A stretch of DNA of 64,000 nucleotides from Ilyomonas sp965214235 (lineage in GTDB: Bacteria > Bacteroidota > Bacteroidia > Chitinophagales > Chitinophagaceae), in the NCBI GenBank assembly GCA_965214235.1, contig CBDCBH010000003.1, positions 558,001 to 622,000 of the forward strand, in the 5' to 3' direction. Position numbers and translations under genes: made by a program. Below, one piece after another: positions 1 through 8,429 of this stretch; positions within the stretch are counted from its first letter, which is position 1; every line of letters begins with the position of its first letter. Below the pieces are notes generated by a model. The model had not been told where the DNA came from. It did not search any database and saw only the letters and a program-made list of their open reading frames with translations.

Positions 1-1845
1 AACATGCGCCAAAATGGCTACATGACAAACAGCGATGCGTTTGGTTATCCCGAAAATCATTACACGCCTCCTATGGAGGCAATACAGCAGGTTCAATATG
101 TGCGCGGCGCGGCTGCTTTGCAGTTCGGGCCACAGTTTGGCGGTATGATGAACTATGTGATGAAAACAGGAGACACCACAAAACCGGTAGCTATCGAAAG
201 CGAGCAAACGGTTGGCTCAAACGGTTTTTTTAATTCTTACAATGCAGTGGGCGGAATGGTTGGTAAACTTCAATACTATACCTACTACGACAATAAAAAT
301 GGCAATGGCTGGCGCGACGATTCGCGGTTTAATTATCATGCTTATTTTGCGGACGCAACGTATCATTTTACGGCAAAAACAAACCTTTCTTTTCAATTTT
401 CACGCATGGATTATGTGCAGCAGATTGGAGGCGGTTTAACCGATGCTCAGTTTGCCGCCAACCCTAAACAAGCTGAGCGTACACGAAATTATTTTGGCCC
501 TGAGATCAACCTCGCTGCTCTTGTTTTTAATTCGCAACTGGGCAGCCACACCACCTTAAACATCACTTCACTTTTTTTGTTTGGCCAACGAAATAGCGTA
601 CAATTTTTAAACTCAGGGTTGATTGCCGATACCATCAATACAACCATTAATAATTACAATCCGCGGCAGGTTGACAGAGATTATTACAAGGGTTTTACTA
701 CCGAAGGGCGAATCAAACAGGATTATCATTTGGGTAACCAAACCAGCATCTTATCGGCAGGCGTCCGGTATTTTACCGAACTCACGCAACGCAAACAAAA
801 AGGGTTGGGAACATCGGGCAGCGATTACGATTTATCGCTTACCAAACCGTATGGCATCAACCTTAGCTTCACCACAAATAACTATGCAGTGTTTGCCGAA
901 AACCTCTTTCAAATCACCAATAAACTTTCTCTCACACCCGGCGCACGTTATGAAGTGATTAATACCAAAATGACTGGCGTTATTAACAATGCAAGTTCAC
1001 CTGTGAATTATACGGGTAACAGAACATTCCCGCTTTTTGGTGCGGGCTTACAATACAATGTAACCAAAGGAAGCCAGTTGTATGGAAATATTTCGCAGGA
1101 ATACCGCCCTTATTTGTATGCCAATGTAACGCCTGCCGACAGGCTTGATGTAGTTGATCCAAACCTGAAAGATGTAAAAGGGTATGATGCCGATTTGGGT
1201 TATCGCGGCAATTATAAAAATATACTGAGTTGGGATGTAAACGGATTTTATGTTTTTTATGGAAACCGCATTGGCTTAACCACATTTACAGGGGTCGACA
1301 GCAGTAAGCATTTGTACACTACCAATGTAGGCGATGCTGTTGCAAAAGGTGCAGAAAGCTATGTTGAAGTATCGCTTTTAAAACTGAGTAATTTGGTTTC
1401 AGGAGGCAATGATCTCCGCATTTTCAACTCATTGTCATACACGCACGCACGCTATCAAAAAGCTGCTATAAACAAAAGCGGTGTCAATACAAGCATAGAA
1501 GGAAATTATGTTGAAAACACACCTGAATGGATTGAAAAAAGCGGCGTTATTTTCAAGCATAAAACCGCAACTTTTCGTGTTCAGTACAGTTATGTTAGCA
1601 AGCAATACAACGATGCGTTGAACACTGTGTTTAGCGCCGATGGCGTAACCGGCATCATACCTGCCTATCATGTTTGGGATGCCACTTTTAACTGGCAATT
1701 TTTTCGCTTTTACCAGTTGAGTGCAGGAATTAATAATTTCACAAATGAGCATTACTTCAATCGCAGAATTACTATGTATCCGGGACCAGGTATTTTGCCT
1801 GCTGATGGCAGAACATTTTATGTTTCGTTTGGTGTAAAGCTATAA
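1..1845 (+). CDS. TonB-dependent receptor, FecA-like, 5' truncated by window edge
   Basis: The reading frame is open from base 1, so the signal peptide, TonB box and most of the plug lie outside the window. The visible part begins in the plug domain (EAIQQVQYVRGAAALQFGPQ) and continues as an alternating aromatic/polar beta-barrel that ends in YVSFGVKL, a usual outer-membrane C-terminus. The motifs GWRDDSRF and GGLTD resemble the FecA (ferric citrate) subgroup. It would import an iron chelate or similar ligand across the outer membrane using TonB energy. The substrate is inferred from family resemblance only. The next gene is convergent, 13 bp away. Confidence 0.9.
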   Translation, partial: NMRQNGYMTNSDAFGYPENHYTPPMEAIQQVQYVRGAAALQFGPQFGGMMNYVMKTGDTTKPVAIESEQTVGSNGFFNSYNAVGGMVGKLQYYTYYDNKNGNGWRDDSRFNYHAYFADATYHFTAKTNLSFQFSRMDYVQQIGGGLTDAQFAANPKQAERTRNYFGPEINLAALVFNSQLGSHTTLNITSLFLFGQRNSVQFLNSGLIADTINTTINNYNPRQVDRDYYKGFTTEGRIKQDYHLGNQTSILSAGVRYFTELTQRKQKGLGTSGSDYDLSLTKPYGINLSFTTNNYAVFAENLFQITNKLSLTPGARYEVINTKMTGVINNASSPVNYTGNRTFPLFGAGLQYNVTKGSQLYGNISQEYRPYLYANVTPADRLDVVDPNLKDVKGYDADLGYRGNYKNILSWDVNGFYVFYGNRIGLTTFTGVDSSKHLYTTNVGDAVAKGAESYVEVSLLKLSNLVSGGNDLRIFNSLSYTHARYQKAAINKSGVNTSIEGNYVENTPEWIEKSGVIFKHKTATFRVQYSYVSKQYNDALNTVFSADGVTGIIPAYHVWDATFNWQFFRFYQLSAGINNFTNEHYFNRRITMYPGPGILPADGRTFYVSFGVKL

Positions 1846-1858
1846 ATGCAAAAACGGT

Positions 1859-3826
1859 TTATTGTTTTGCATGCAGCTTCAACTGGCTGCCTTCGGTGGT
1901 AAGATTATTATCAACCATGCGATTATTGTATTGTTGAATAAAAGCCTTGATTTTTGTGGTTAATAAAAGGGTTATATCGGGCAGTTGAGAGAGCAAATTG
2001 TGCTGTTGCGTAAAATCTCTTTTGAAATTGTACAAAGCCACAGGCTTATCATTTTGAAACATCAACAAATAATCGCCGTAAAACAAATTGTACGTGTTGT
2101 TAAGATAATTAAACGCATACGGAGTGCTATCTTCTTTAAACACATCCCTGCCAAAAGCAATGTACGGCTTATCATAATGAAGATAGCCTAACACCGTTGG
2201 CATAATATCAATCTGATCTATCGTTTCATCTTTAAAAAAAGACCAGTTTTGTTCCGGCTTGTAAAAGAAAACAGGAATGGAAAAATAACCCGGTACGGAG
2301 CTATATTCGGGATAATACGTTTCGGGCGATGCATGATCTGCTGTAAAAACAAACAATGTATTTTTAAACCAGGGCATTGTTTTCGCCGTATTAAAAAACT
2401 TTTGTAAAGAATAATCGGTGTATTCAATGCACTTGTGTTCATCTAACGGGCCGCCTTTAAAAACGTTTTTATATTGCTCCGGCAAGATGTAAGGATCGTG
2501 CGATGAAGCGGTAAATAAGGCTGTAAAAAAAGGCTGTTGAAAGGTGTTTATTTTATGTGCAAAAAACTGCAGAAAAGGCTCATCCCAAATTGCCCAAAGC
2601 CCATCAAAATCAGCGTTGTTATTGTATTCGCTCTTTCCAAAATAATCATCAAAACCTGTGGTTTTTGAAAATGCTAAAAAGCCCATCGAACCATTGGGCG
2701 CGCCATGAAAAAAAGAAGTGTAATAGCCTTTTTCTTTTAATAAAGAAGCAAGGCTGTTTACTTTATCGCCTGAATACTGCGATAGTACATACGGAACTTC
2801 GATAGAAGGAATGCTGCACAAAACAGAAGGCATGGCTTCAATAGATTTTCTGCCATTGGCGAAAGAATATTGATACGCGCGGCTTTGGCTGATTAACGAA
2901 TCCATAAACGGCGCATAGCTTTTATAATTTGGTTTGTTTTTATTGTAAATACCAATAAATTCTTTTGAAAAACTTTCCAAAATTATCACCACTACATTGT
3001 CGTATCTGAACTTCGCCGTATCCATTGAAGTATGAAGTGGTGTAAACACTTTATTCATCTCATCATCCGAAAAAAAAGCTACTTTTTTTATATCCTCGGT
3101 GCCAACTGTTTTAATAATGGCAAACGGGGTGTTCAACACAATGTTCACATCGCGCGGGTCGTTGCCATACTGCGCAGCATTGCTTAGTGTAATGGGTCGT
3201 GTGCTGTGTGCAAAATCGCCGCGTACGCCGCCAACAAATAAAACAACAAGTATAGGAACCATCAAAATAGCGGTTACATAATGCTTCCAGTTATTAGCTT
3301 GTATGCGTTTGTAATCTACGCGTTCATACATCTTTTTTAAAAGAAAAACCAATACAAAAAACAACAACACCGCATACCAGTAAGAAAAGAAAAAATGAAC
3401 GAACAAGCTACCTAGATTGGTTTCGTTTTTAAACTGCGAAAAGATGCTTGCAGTAGTGCGCCGCAGTGTGAATTTGTAATAAATAAAATCAATTACATTG
3501 GTGGCGATAGCAATAGAGTTTACCACAATAAAAACCCATTTTGCGATGGCTTTGTATGTTATGTTGTACCGCCACGGATTTGGAATAATTAACAACAAAA
3601 TAAACAACATATTGCTGTACAAAACAGCCGTTATATCAAAATGCAAGCCTCCCAGCATAATGTTGGCAAAATTGCGCAACCTCATGCCCGGGAAGTAAGA
3701 GGTATTAAATAGATAAAAAAGAATGCGGCATAACGAGTAAAACAACATTACAATCAATAGATAGAAAAGCAAGGCTGCATAAATGTTGGTTGTATAAAAG
3801 CGCCGTTTTTGTTTTGTTTCATTCAT
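1859..3826 (-). CDS. LTA synthase family sulfatase/phosphoethanolamine-transferase-like membrane enzyme
   Basis: About 655 residues. Several N-terminal membrane segments (roughly residues 10-210) are followed by an extracytoplasmic alkaline-phosphatase/sulfatase-fold domain. Visible motifs are VVVIILESFSKEF (metal-binding E), SFANGRKSIEAMPS (probable nucleophile S in GRKSIE) and FTADHASPE (metal-binding D-H). Family members transfer phosphoglycerol, phosphoethanolamine or similar groups to envelope polymers or lipids; the acceptor here is unknown, and Bacteroidota generally lack lipoteichoic acid, so the family name should not be read as function. The start at 3826 (MNETKQKRR) was chosen because the frame upstream runs into the divergent promoter and is not membrane-protein-like. 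Confidence 0.85.
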   Translation of the reverse strand: MNETKQKRRFYTTNIYAALLFYLLIVMLFYSLCRILFYLFNTSYFPGMRLRNFANIMLGGLHFDITAVLYSNMLFILLLIIPNPWRYNITYKAIAKWVFIVVNSIAIATNVIDFIYYKFTLRRTTASIFSQFKNETNLGSLFVHFFFSYWYAVLLFFVLVFLLKKMYERVDYKRIQANNWKHYVTAILMVPILVVLFVGGVRGDFAHSTRPITLSNAAQYGNDPRDVNIVLNTPFAIIKTVGTEDIKKVAFFSDDEMNKVFTPLHTSMDTAKFRYDNVVVIILESFSKEFIGIYNKNKPNYKSYAPFMDSLISQSRAYQYSFANGRKSIEAMPSVLCSIPSIEVPYVLSQYSGDKVNSLASLLKEKGYYTSFFHGAPNGSMGFLAFSKTTGFDDYFGKSEYNNNADFDGLWAIWDEPFLQFFAHKINTFQQPFFTALFTASSHDPYILPEQYKNVFKGGPLDEHKCIEYTDYSLQKFFNTAKTMPWFKNTLFVFTADHASPETYYPEYSSVPGYFSIPVFFYKPEQNWSFFKDETIDQIDIMPTVLGYLHYDKPYIAFGRDVFKEDSTPYAFNYLNNTYNLFYGDYLLMFQNDKPVALYNFKRDFTQQHNLLSQLPDITLLLTTKIKAFIQQYNNRMVDNNLTTEGSQLKLHAKQ

Positions 3827-3943
3827 AAACAATATAAAAATATTGGCAAACGAATAACGGGCAATGAAAGAGGCAATAATTTTGTAACAATTTAGTAATA
3901 GTAAAGATGTTTTTTGTTTCCATCGTTTTGTTTCATTCCTTTT

Positions 3944-3972
3944 TTTGTTTTGTGCAGCAAGAGTTATTTTTG
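3944..3972 (+). promoter_or_regulatory. Bacteroidota-type promoter for the DUF3127 gene
   Basis: TTTG at 3944-3947, a 17-base spacer, then TATTTTTG at 3965-3972, an exact match to the TAnnTTTG -7 box of Bacteroidota primary sigma factors. It lies 15 bases before the ATG at 3988, so the leader would be very short. Pattern match only. Confidence 0.55.
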
Positions 3973-3987
3973 CTGTAAAACCATTAC

Positions 3988-4365
3988 ATGGCATTTGAGA
4001 TACAAGGAAAATTAATTGCTGTTTACAACACTGTTCAACGTTCTGAATCATTTAAAACCCGCGAATTTGTTATTGAAACGTCGGAAGAAAACAGCGGTCG
4101 TATGTTTACGAGTTATATCAAATTTCAATGTACGCAAGACCGTACTTCGATGTGTGATAAATTTGCAATTGGCGATACTGTAAAAGTTCATTTCAATCTT
4201 CGCGGAAGCAAGTGGAGCAAGGACGGCAGAGACAACTACATTACTAACCTTGACGCCTGGCGCATAGAGAGTTTGCAGGCCGCTAATGCGGCTGTTCAGG
4301 AAGCCAAGCAGCCTTCATCTGCTAACCCCAATACGCCAGGTGAAGAAGACGATCTTCCATTTTAA
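3988..4365 (+). CDS. DUF3127 protein, OB-fold-like, with SSB-type acidic C-terminal tip
   Basis: 125 residues. The body (about residues 1-95) matches the small Bacteroidota DUF3127 family, which looks like a single OB-fold domain (MAFEIQGKLIAVYNT, then KTREFVIET and VKVHFNLRGSKW). A Pro/Ala-rich linker follows and the protein ends in GEEDDLPF. That acidic-hydrophobic tip closely resembles the C-terminus that single-stranded DNA-binding proteins use to recruit repair and replication partners. I infer a nucleic-acid-binding or partner-docking role; the family has no firmly established function that I know of. It is divergent from the sulfatase gene and precedes the flavoprotein gene by about 60 bp. 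Confidence 0.8.
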   Translation: MAFEIQGKLIAVYNTVQRSESFKTREFVIETSEENSGRMFTSYIKFQCTQDRTSMCDKFAIGDTVKVHFNLRGSKWSKDGRDNYITNLDAWRIESLQAANAAVQEAKQPSSANPNTPGEEDDLPF

Positions 4366-4424
4366 TTCACTGTTTTTTTTACTGCATTTTTGTTGAATTG
4401 TTTTTAGGATAAACACCTAACCTT

Positions 4425-6023
4425 ATGCAACAAACCATTACGCTGAAGCTGCTGCCGCACGAAGCAGAAAACAGCACGATTATTAAAGAATATATTTCGC
4501 TTCATGCCGGCACATTCATCAACAATGTTTCAGGTTATATCATTCAAAAAAAATCAATAGATGCCCGCGGGCGGCAACCCTTTGTAAACCTTACGTTGCA
4601 AGCCTATATTAATGAGCCTTTACAACAGCGCGCATTTGTTCCTGTTGTTTATAAAGATGTTTCAAAAACAAAGCACAAAGCCATCATCATCGGTGCTGGT
4701 CCCGCGGGGTTGTTTGCAGCCTTGCAGTTAATTAAAAGCGGCATTCAACCCATCATCCTGGAGCGAGGCAAAGATGTTCGTTCGCGCCGCAGAGATTTAG
4801 CCGCGCTGAATAAAGAAGGCATTATCAATTCAAACAGTAATTATTGCTTTGGCGAAGGTGGTGCGGGCACTTACAGCGATGGTAAATTGTACACGCGCAG
4901 CACCAAACGAGGCAATGTTGACAATATTCTTAGCGCGTTTGTTCAATTTGGCGCCGAAGAAGCCATTTTATACGAATCGCATCCGCACATCGGCACCAAT
5001 AAATTGCCGCAAATCATCACAGCAATGCGGCGGCAAATTGTTGAGAGCGGAGGTTTGTTTTTGTTTGATAAAAAAGCAATTGATTTTATTGTTAAAGATG
5101 ATACGGTAAAAGGTGTTATCACTGCGGATAATGATTGTTATGAAGCCGATGCAGTCATTCTTGCCACCGGTCATTCGGCACGTGATATTTTTGAATTGCT
5201 GCATCATAAAAACATTGCCATCGAAGCCAAAGCGTTTGCGTTAGGTGTGCGTGCAGAACATCCGCAAAGTTTGATAGACAGCATTCAATATCATCAATCA
5301 AAGCGTGATAAAAGTCTGCCGCCATCTTCTTATAGTTTGGTTCAGCAGGTAGATGATAAAGGAGTGTTTTCTTTTTGTATGTGTCCGGGCGGCATCATTG
5401 CTCCAGCAGCCACAAATGCCAACCAATTGGTTGTGAACGGATGGAGCCCAAGCAAACGCAACAATCCGTTTGCCAACAGTGGAATTGTTGTAACAACCGA
5501 TGTGGCTGATGTGCTTGCTGACAAAGAATTTGCGCAGCGAATAAAGCAAAATAAATGGCATGAAAACAACCCTTTGTTATTACTGTATTTTCAGCAAATG
5601 GTTGAAGAAAAAGCATACAGCGCGGGAGGCGGAAATTTTGTTGCGCCTGCCCAGCGCATGACCGATTTTTGCCTCAATAAACCGTCTGCTTCTTTGCCCG
5701 ATTGCAGTTATGTGCCCGGTGTGAGCAGCGCATCTTTAGGAGCCGTTTTACCCCATTTTATTTTTACAAGATTGCAGGAAGGTTTTGTTTCTTTTGGAAA
5801 AAAGATGCACGGATATTATACCGATGAAGCTATTGTGGTTGCCACCGAAAGCCGTACTTCATCCCCGGTGCGCATACCGCGCAATAGCGAAACGTTGCAG
5901 CATATTCACATCAAAAATTTATATCCCTGCGGCGAAGGCGCCGGTTATGCAGGTGGCATTGTTAGCGCAGCCATTGATGGCGAACGCGTGGCAAACGCAG
6001 TGGCAGCAAGGCTTTCAGTATAA
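4425..6023 (+). CDS. NAD(P)/FAD-dependent oxidoreductase (COG2509-like dehydrogenase)
   Basis: 532 residues. An N-terminal domain of about 85 residues, as is usual in this family, precedes the dinucleotide-binding motif GAGPAGLFAALQL near residue 90, with the ERGKDVRSRR strand-end acidic residue behind it. The central FGEGGAGTYSDGKLYTRS motif and the C-terminal CGEGAGYAGGIVSAAIDG FAD-binding motif are typical of the COG2509 family of uncharacterised FAD-dependent dehydrogenases. It is cytosolic, with no signal peptide. The substrate is unknown. Length is normal for the family and the frame is intact. Confidence 0.85.
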   Translation: MQQTITLKLLPHEAENSTIIKEYISLHAGTFINNVSGYIIQKKSIDARGRQPFVNLTLQAYINEPLQQRAFVPVVYKDVSKTKHKAIIIGAGPAGLFAALQLIKSGIQPIILERGKDVRSRRRDLAALNKEGIINSNSNYCFGEGGAGTYSDGKLYTRSTKRGNVDNILSAFVQFGAEEAILYESHPHIGTNKLPQIITAMRRQIVESGGLFLFDKKAIDFIVKDDTVKGVITADNDCYEADAVILATGHSARDIFELLHHKNIAIEAKAFALGVRAEHPQSLIDSIQYHQSKRDKSLPPSSYSLVQQVDDKGVFSFCMCPGGIIAPAATNANQLVVNGWSPSKRNNPFANSGIVVTTDVADVLADKEFAQRIKQNKWHENNPLLLLYFQQMVEEKAYSAGGGNFVAPAQRMTDFCLNKPSASLPDCSYVPGVSSASLGAVLPHFIFTRLQEGFVSFGKKMHGYYTDEAIVVATESRTSSPVRIPRNSETLQHIHIKNLYPCGEGAGYAGGIVSAAIDGERVANAVAARLSV

Positions 6024-6108
6024 CTATTTTTTGCAGCATTGCTGATAACTTCTATTCTTCTTTTATAAGGTTACTGCTGCTTATCTTCACTTATCTAAAA
6101 CATATTTT

Positions 6109-6930
6109 ATGTTGTTTGCCAATAAAACAATCATCATTACAGGAGCCAGTCGTGGCATTGGAAAAGCCATTGCCTTGCGCCTTGCGAAAGAAGGTGCTAA
6201 CATTGTTATTATTGCTAAAAGTATTGAAGAAAATGAAAGGCTGGGCGGTACTATTTTTTCTGTTGCAAAAGAAGTGGAAGCTGCTGGAGGAAAAGCATTA
6301 GCCGTGCAGGCGGATGTGCGTTTTGAAGATCAGGTTGAGAACGCGGTAACTGCAGCTGTACAAGCGTTTGGCGGTATTGATGTTTTAATAAACAATGCTT
6401 CTGCCATTCAATTGAGCAATACTGAAAATACCGACATCAAACGGTTTGATTTAATACAAAACATCAACGTACGCGGCTCGTTTATGATGGTAAAAAGCTG
6501 CTTGCCTTATCTTAAAAAAAGCAGCAACGCACACATCATTACCATTGCGCCACCCATCAGTTTACAACCCAAATGGCTTCATCCGCAAATGGCTTATACC
6601 ATTAGTAAATTCAGCATGAGCATGATGGCGTTAGGCTGGGCGAACGAGTTTAAAAAATATAAAATTGCATCGAATGCTTTGTGGCCTAAAACTATTATTG
6701 ATACAGCCGCCGTACGCAATTTATTAGGCGGTGAAAAGATGGTTGCCATGAGCCGCAAGCCAAAAATTATGGGCGATGCGGCGTACCTGATTGTGAAAAA
6801 ATTACCTGCCGATTGCACAGGCAATTTATTTTTAGATGAAGAAGTTTTACAAAAAGAAGGCGTTACCAATTTTGAAGAATATGCGGTAACGCCTGGTGGT
6901 AAATTATATCCTGATTTGTATGTAGAGTAA
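6109..6930 (+). CDS. SDR family oxidoreductase, HSDL2-like
   Basis: 273 residues, one classical short-chain dehydrogenase domain. The cofactor motif TGASRGIGKAIA is near residue 11, the NNAS motif near residue 95 and the catalytic YTISK (YxxxK) near residue 162. A VKSCLPYLKKSSNAHIITIAPP stretch and a C-terminal LDEEVL segment resemble bacterial proteins annotated as hydroxysteroid-dehydrogenase-like 2. The usual catalytic serine region reads TIAPPIS, as it does in this subgroup. Likely NAD(P)-dependent oxidation of a lipid-like alcohol; the substrate is not inferable. The next gene converges 10 bp downstream. Confidence 0.85.
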   Translation: MLFANKTIIITGASRGIGKAIALRLAKEGANIVIIAKSIEENERLGGTIFSVAKEVEAAGGKALAVQADVRFEDQVENAVTAAVQAFGGIDVLINNASAIQLSNTENTDIKRFDLIQNINVRGSFMMVKSCLPYLKKSSNAHIITIAPPISLQPKWLHPQMAYTISKFSMSMMALGWANEFKKYKIASNALWPKTIIDTAAVRNLLGGEKMVAMSRKPKIMGDAAYLIVKKLPADCTGNLFLDEEVLQKEGVTNFEEYAVTPGGKLYPDLYVE

Positions 6931-6940
6931 TGCAGTTTTA

Positions 6941-7456
6941 CTACATTTTCATATTGCCTGGTTTACTGCCGGCAAGTATGTACGCATGATCGAGATGCAT
7001 TTGTAAGCTGGGTAGCAATTGGGTAGCGAACGCTTTGTCTTCTGCATTCTTGCCATTGTCTTTTTCAGCTTTAAAAAGAGCGATTGCTTTTACATGATCT
7101 CTCACCTGGCTTTGCACATAAGCCGAATCGAAACTGGCGCCTTGCAGCATTTGTAAACGTTGCGAAAACATCCTGTGTTCTACATCTGTGGAATCGGGCA
7201 AGGTTACGTTTTGTTTTTGCGCCAATGCACTTAAGTTAGCTTGCGCTTTCGTATGTTCATCAATCATCATCTGCGCAAATGTTTTAATAGAGTCGGCTGT
7301 TGATTGTGCAAGCGCCAGCTTGGCAGCGCCTATTTCTGCAAGGTTGCTTTGCGCTACTTTAATTAAAAACGCTTTGTCGGCATCAGCAGCAACAGGAGAA
7401 CGGAACGAGCTAAAGGCAACAACCAAAATAATGAATGATACAATCTGCTTTTTCAT
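6941..7456 (-). CDS. DUF4142 periplasmic four-helix protein
   Basis: 171 residues with an N-terminal signal peptide (a MKKQIVSF start, then a hydrophobic core, cut near PVAADA). The mature part is all-alpha and follows the DUF4142 pattern: AFLIKVAQSNLAEIGAAKLA, FAQMMIDEHTKAQ, then ARD-like HVKAIALF and LPSLQMHLDHA helices. DUF4142 proteins have a ferritin-like four-helix bundle and are often found among stress genes. The divergent neighbour (YciE-like) is another ferritin-like protein, which is consistent with a stress role by context only. Confidence 0.85.
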   Translation of the reverse strand: MKKQIVSFIILVVAFSSFRSPVAADADKAFLIKVAQSNLAEIGAAKLALAQSTADSIKTFAQMMIDEHTKAQANLSALAQKQNVTLPDSTDVEHRMFSQRLQMLQGASFDSAYVQSQVRDHVKAIALFKAEKDNGKNAEDKAFATQLLPSLQMHLDHAYILAGSKPGNMKM

Positions 7457-7585
7457 AGGTTTATTTTTATAAAACGCACATTAAAAAACTATGCCACAGA
7501 AAAGCAGATTTCCTTGTTAGTTTGTTTTTAGTAAAGTTGTGGTTGATAATGGCATGATTATTAAGTAAGAGAATAAAAAATAATT

Positions 7586-8137
7586 ATGGCTAAAACTTCA
7601 AAGCAAACGGCAGGCGCTTATAAAGCCGGTATTGCCTCTAACGATTCGATGCTGAAAGATTTTTTTACTGATGAACTAAAAGACATTTACTGGGCTGAAA
7701 AACACATTGTTACAACGTTGCCCAAAATGAAAAGAGCAGCTACCAGTGCTGAGTTGCAACAAGCGTTTGAAACGCACACCGAACAATCGAAAAACCAGGT
7801 AGCGCGTTTAGACCAGGCGTTTGAATTGCTTGGCAAAAAAGCGCAGGCAAAAAAGTGCGATGCCATGGCAGGTATTATTGAAGAAGGCAAAAGCATTATA
7901 GAAGATACAAAAAAAGGCACCGCTACCCGCGATGTAGGTTTGATATTGGCTGCACAAAAAGTAGAACATTACGAAATAGCCACGTATGGCGGTTTGGTAC
8001 AATTGGCAACAACTTTAGGGTTATCGGACGTTGCCGATTTATTAAAGCAAACATTAGAGGAAGAAAAACAAACCGATGTGTTGCTTACGCAGATTGCAGA
8101 AAACAATGTGAACTACGAAGCTTCGGAAGAAAAATAA
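7586..8137 (+). CDS. Ferritin-like domain protein, YciE/YciF (DUF892) family
   Basis: 183 residues. The family signature DFFTDELKDIYWAEKHIV is followed by ALPKM-like TLPKMKRAATSAEL, helices with THTEQSKNQVARLDQAFELLG, and KCDAMAGIIEEGKSI, then EHYEIATYGGLVQLA and a C-terminal LEEEKQTD. These are the expected four helices with conserved Glu/His di-metal positions. DUF892 proteins are generally stress-induced (osmotic or general stress) ferritin-like proteins. A Lys/Ser-rich N-terminal tail of about 20 residues precedes the domain. Transcription ends at the hairpin at 8164. Confidence 0.88.
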   Translation: MAKTSKQTAGAYKAGIASNDSMLKDFFTDELKDIYWAEKHIVTTLPKMKRAATSAELQQAFETHTEQSKNQVARLDQAFELLGKKAQAKKCDAMAGIIEEGKSIIEDTKKGTATRDVGLILAAQKVEHYEIATYGGLVQLATTLGLSDVADLLKQTLEEEKQTDVLLTQIAENNVNYEASEEK

Positions 8138-8143
8138 TAATGA

Positions 8144-8156
8144 AGTAAAAACAAAC
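8144..8156 (+). repeat. Exact copy of dispersed 13-mer AGTAAAAACAAAC
   Basis: Seven bases after the YciE stop codon. It is one of nine exact copies of this 13-mer in the window; the others start at 9875, 23821, 53041 and 60878 on the + strand and 15367, 15678, 31186 and 35185 on the - strand. See the finding on this motif. Confidence 0.7.
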
Positions 8157-8163
8157 CGTTTAT

Positions 8164-8197
8164 AAAACTCTGCAAGCGTTCGCTTGCAGAGTTTTTT
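8164..8197 (+). terminator. Rho-independent terminator after the YciE-like gene
   Basis: A perfect 10-bp stem, CTCTGCAAGC at 8168-8177 with its complement at 8182-8191, closes a GTTC loop. Four A bases precede it and six T bases follow. It lies 30 bases beyond the stop codon and could work on both strands. Confidence 0.85.
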
Positions 8198-8359
8198 ATT
8201 TGCTCTTGTTTTTCTTTTACTGCAAAAATTGTTATGATGTATATGTAATAACATCGTACAGCAACTGTGCGGTATCGTACAGTTATTTTCTTATTGAAAT
8301 TGGAAAGCCTTGCCTGTATTGCATTTCAATCGTTGGCATACCCGTTGGGAACAAAACGC

Positions 8360-8400
8360 TGAGATTATTATTGGTTAATGATTAACCGGTGATAATCTCA
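8360..8400. promoter_or_regulatory. Nested inverted repeat upstream of the ABC permease pair
   Basis: The outer arms TGAGATTAT (8360-8368) and ATAATCTCA (8392-8400) are perfect complements. Inside them GGTTAA (8373-8378) and TTAACC (8382-8387) form a second perfect stem around TGA. No T-run follows, so it is more likely an operator or leader hairpin than a terminator. It ends 29 bases before the permease ATG. The function is inferred from position. Confidence 0.45.
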
Positions 8401-8429
8401 ACCGTAACAGACCAGGTAAAACTTTTTTT

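Noticed and set aside
983..1285. Antisense open frame inside the TonB receptor gene
   Set aside because: It has no protein-like motif and lies entirely within a strongly coding barrel sequence. Many similar shadow frames across the window were dropped for the same reason.
3827..4051. N-terminal extension of the LTA-synthase-like frame
   Set aside because: It overlaps the promoter and start of the divergent DUF3127 gene and adds no membrane or signal features.
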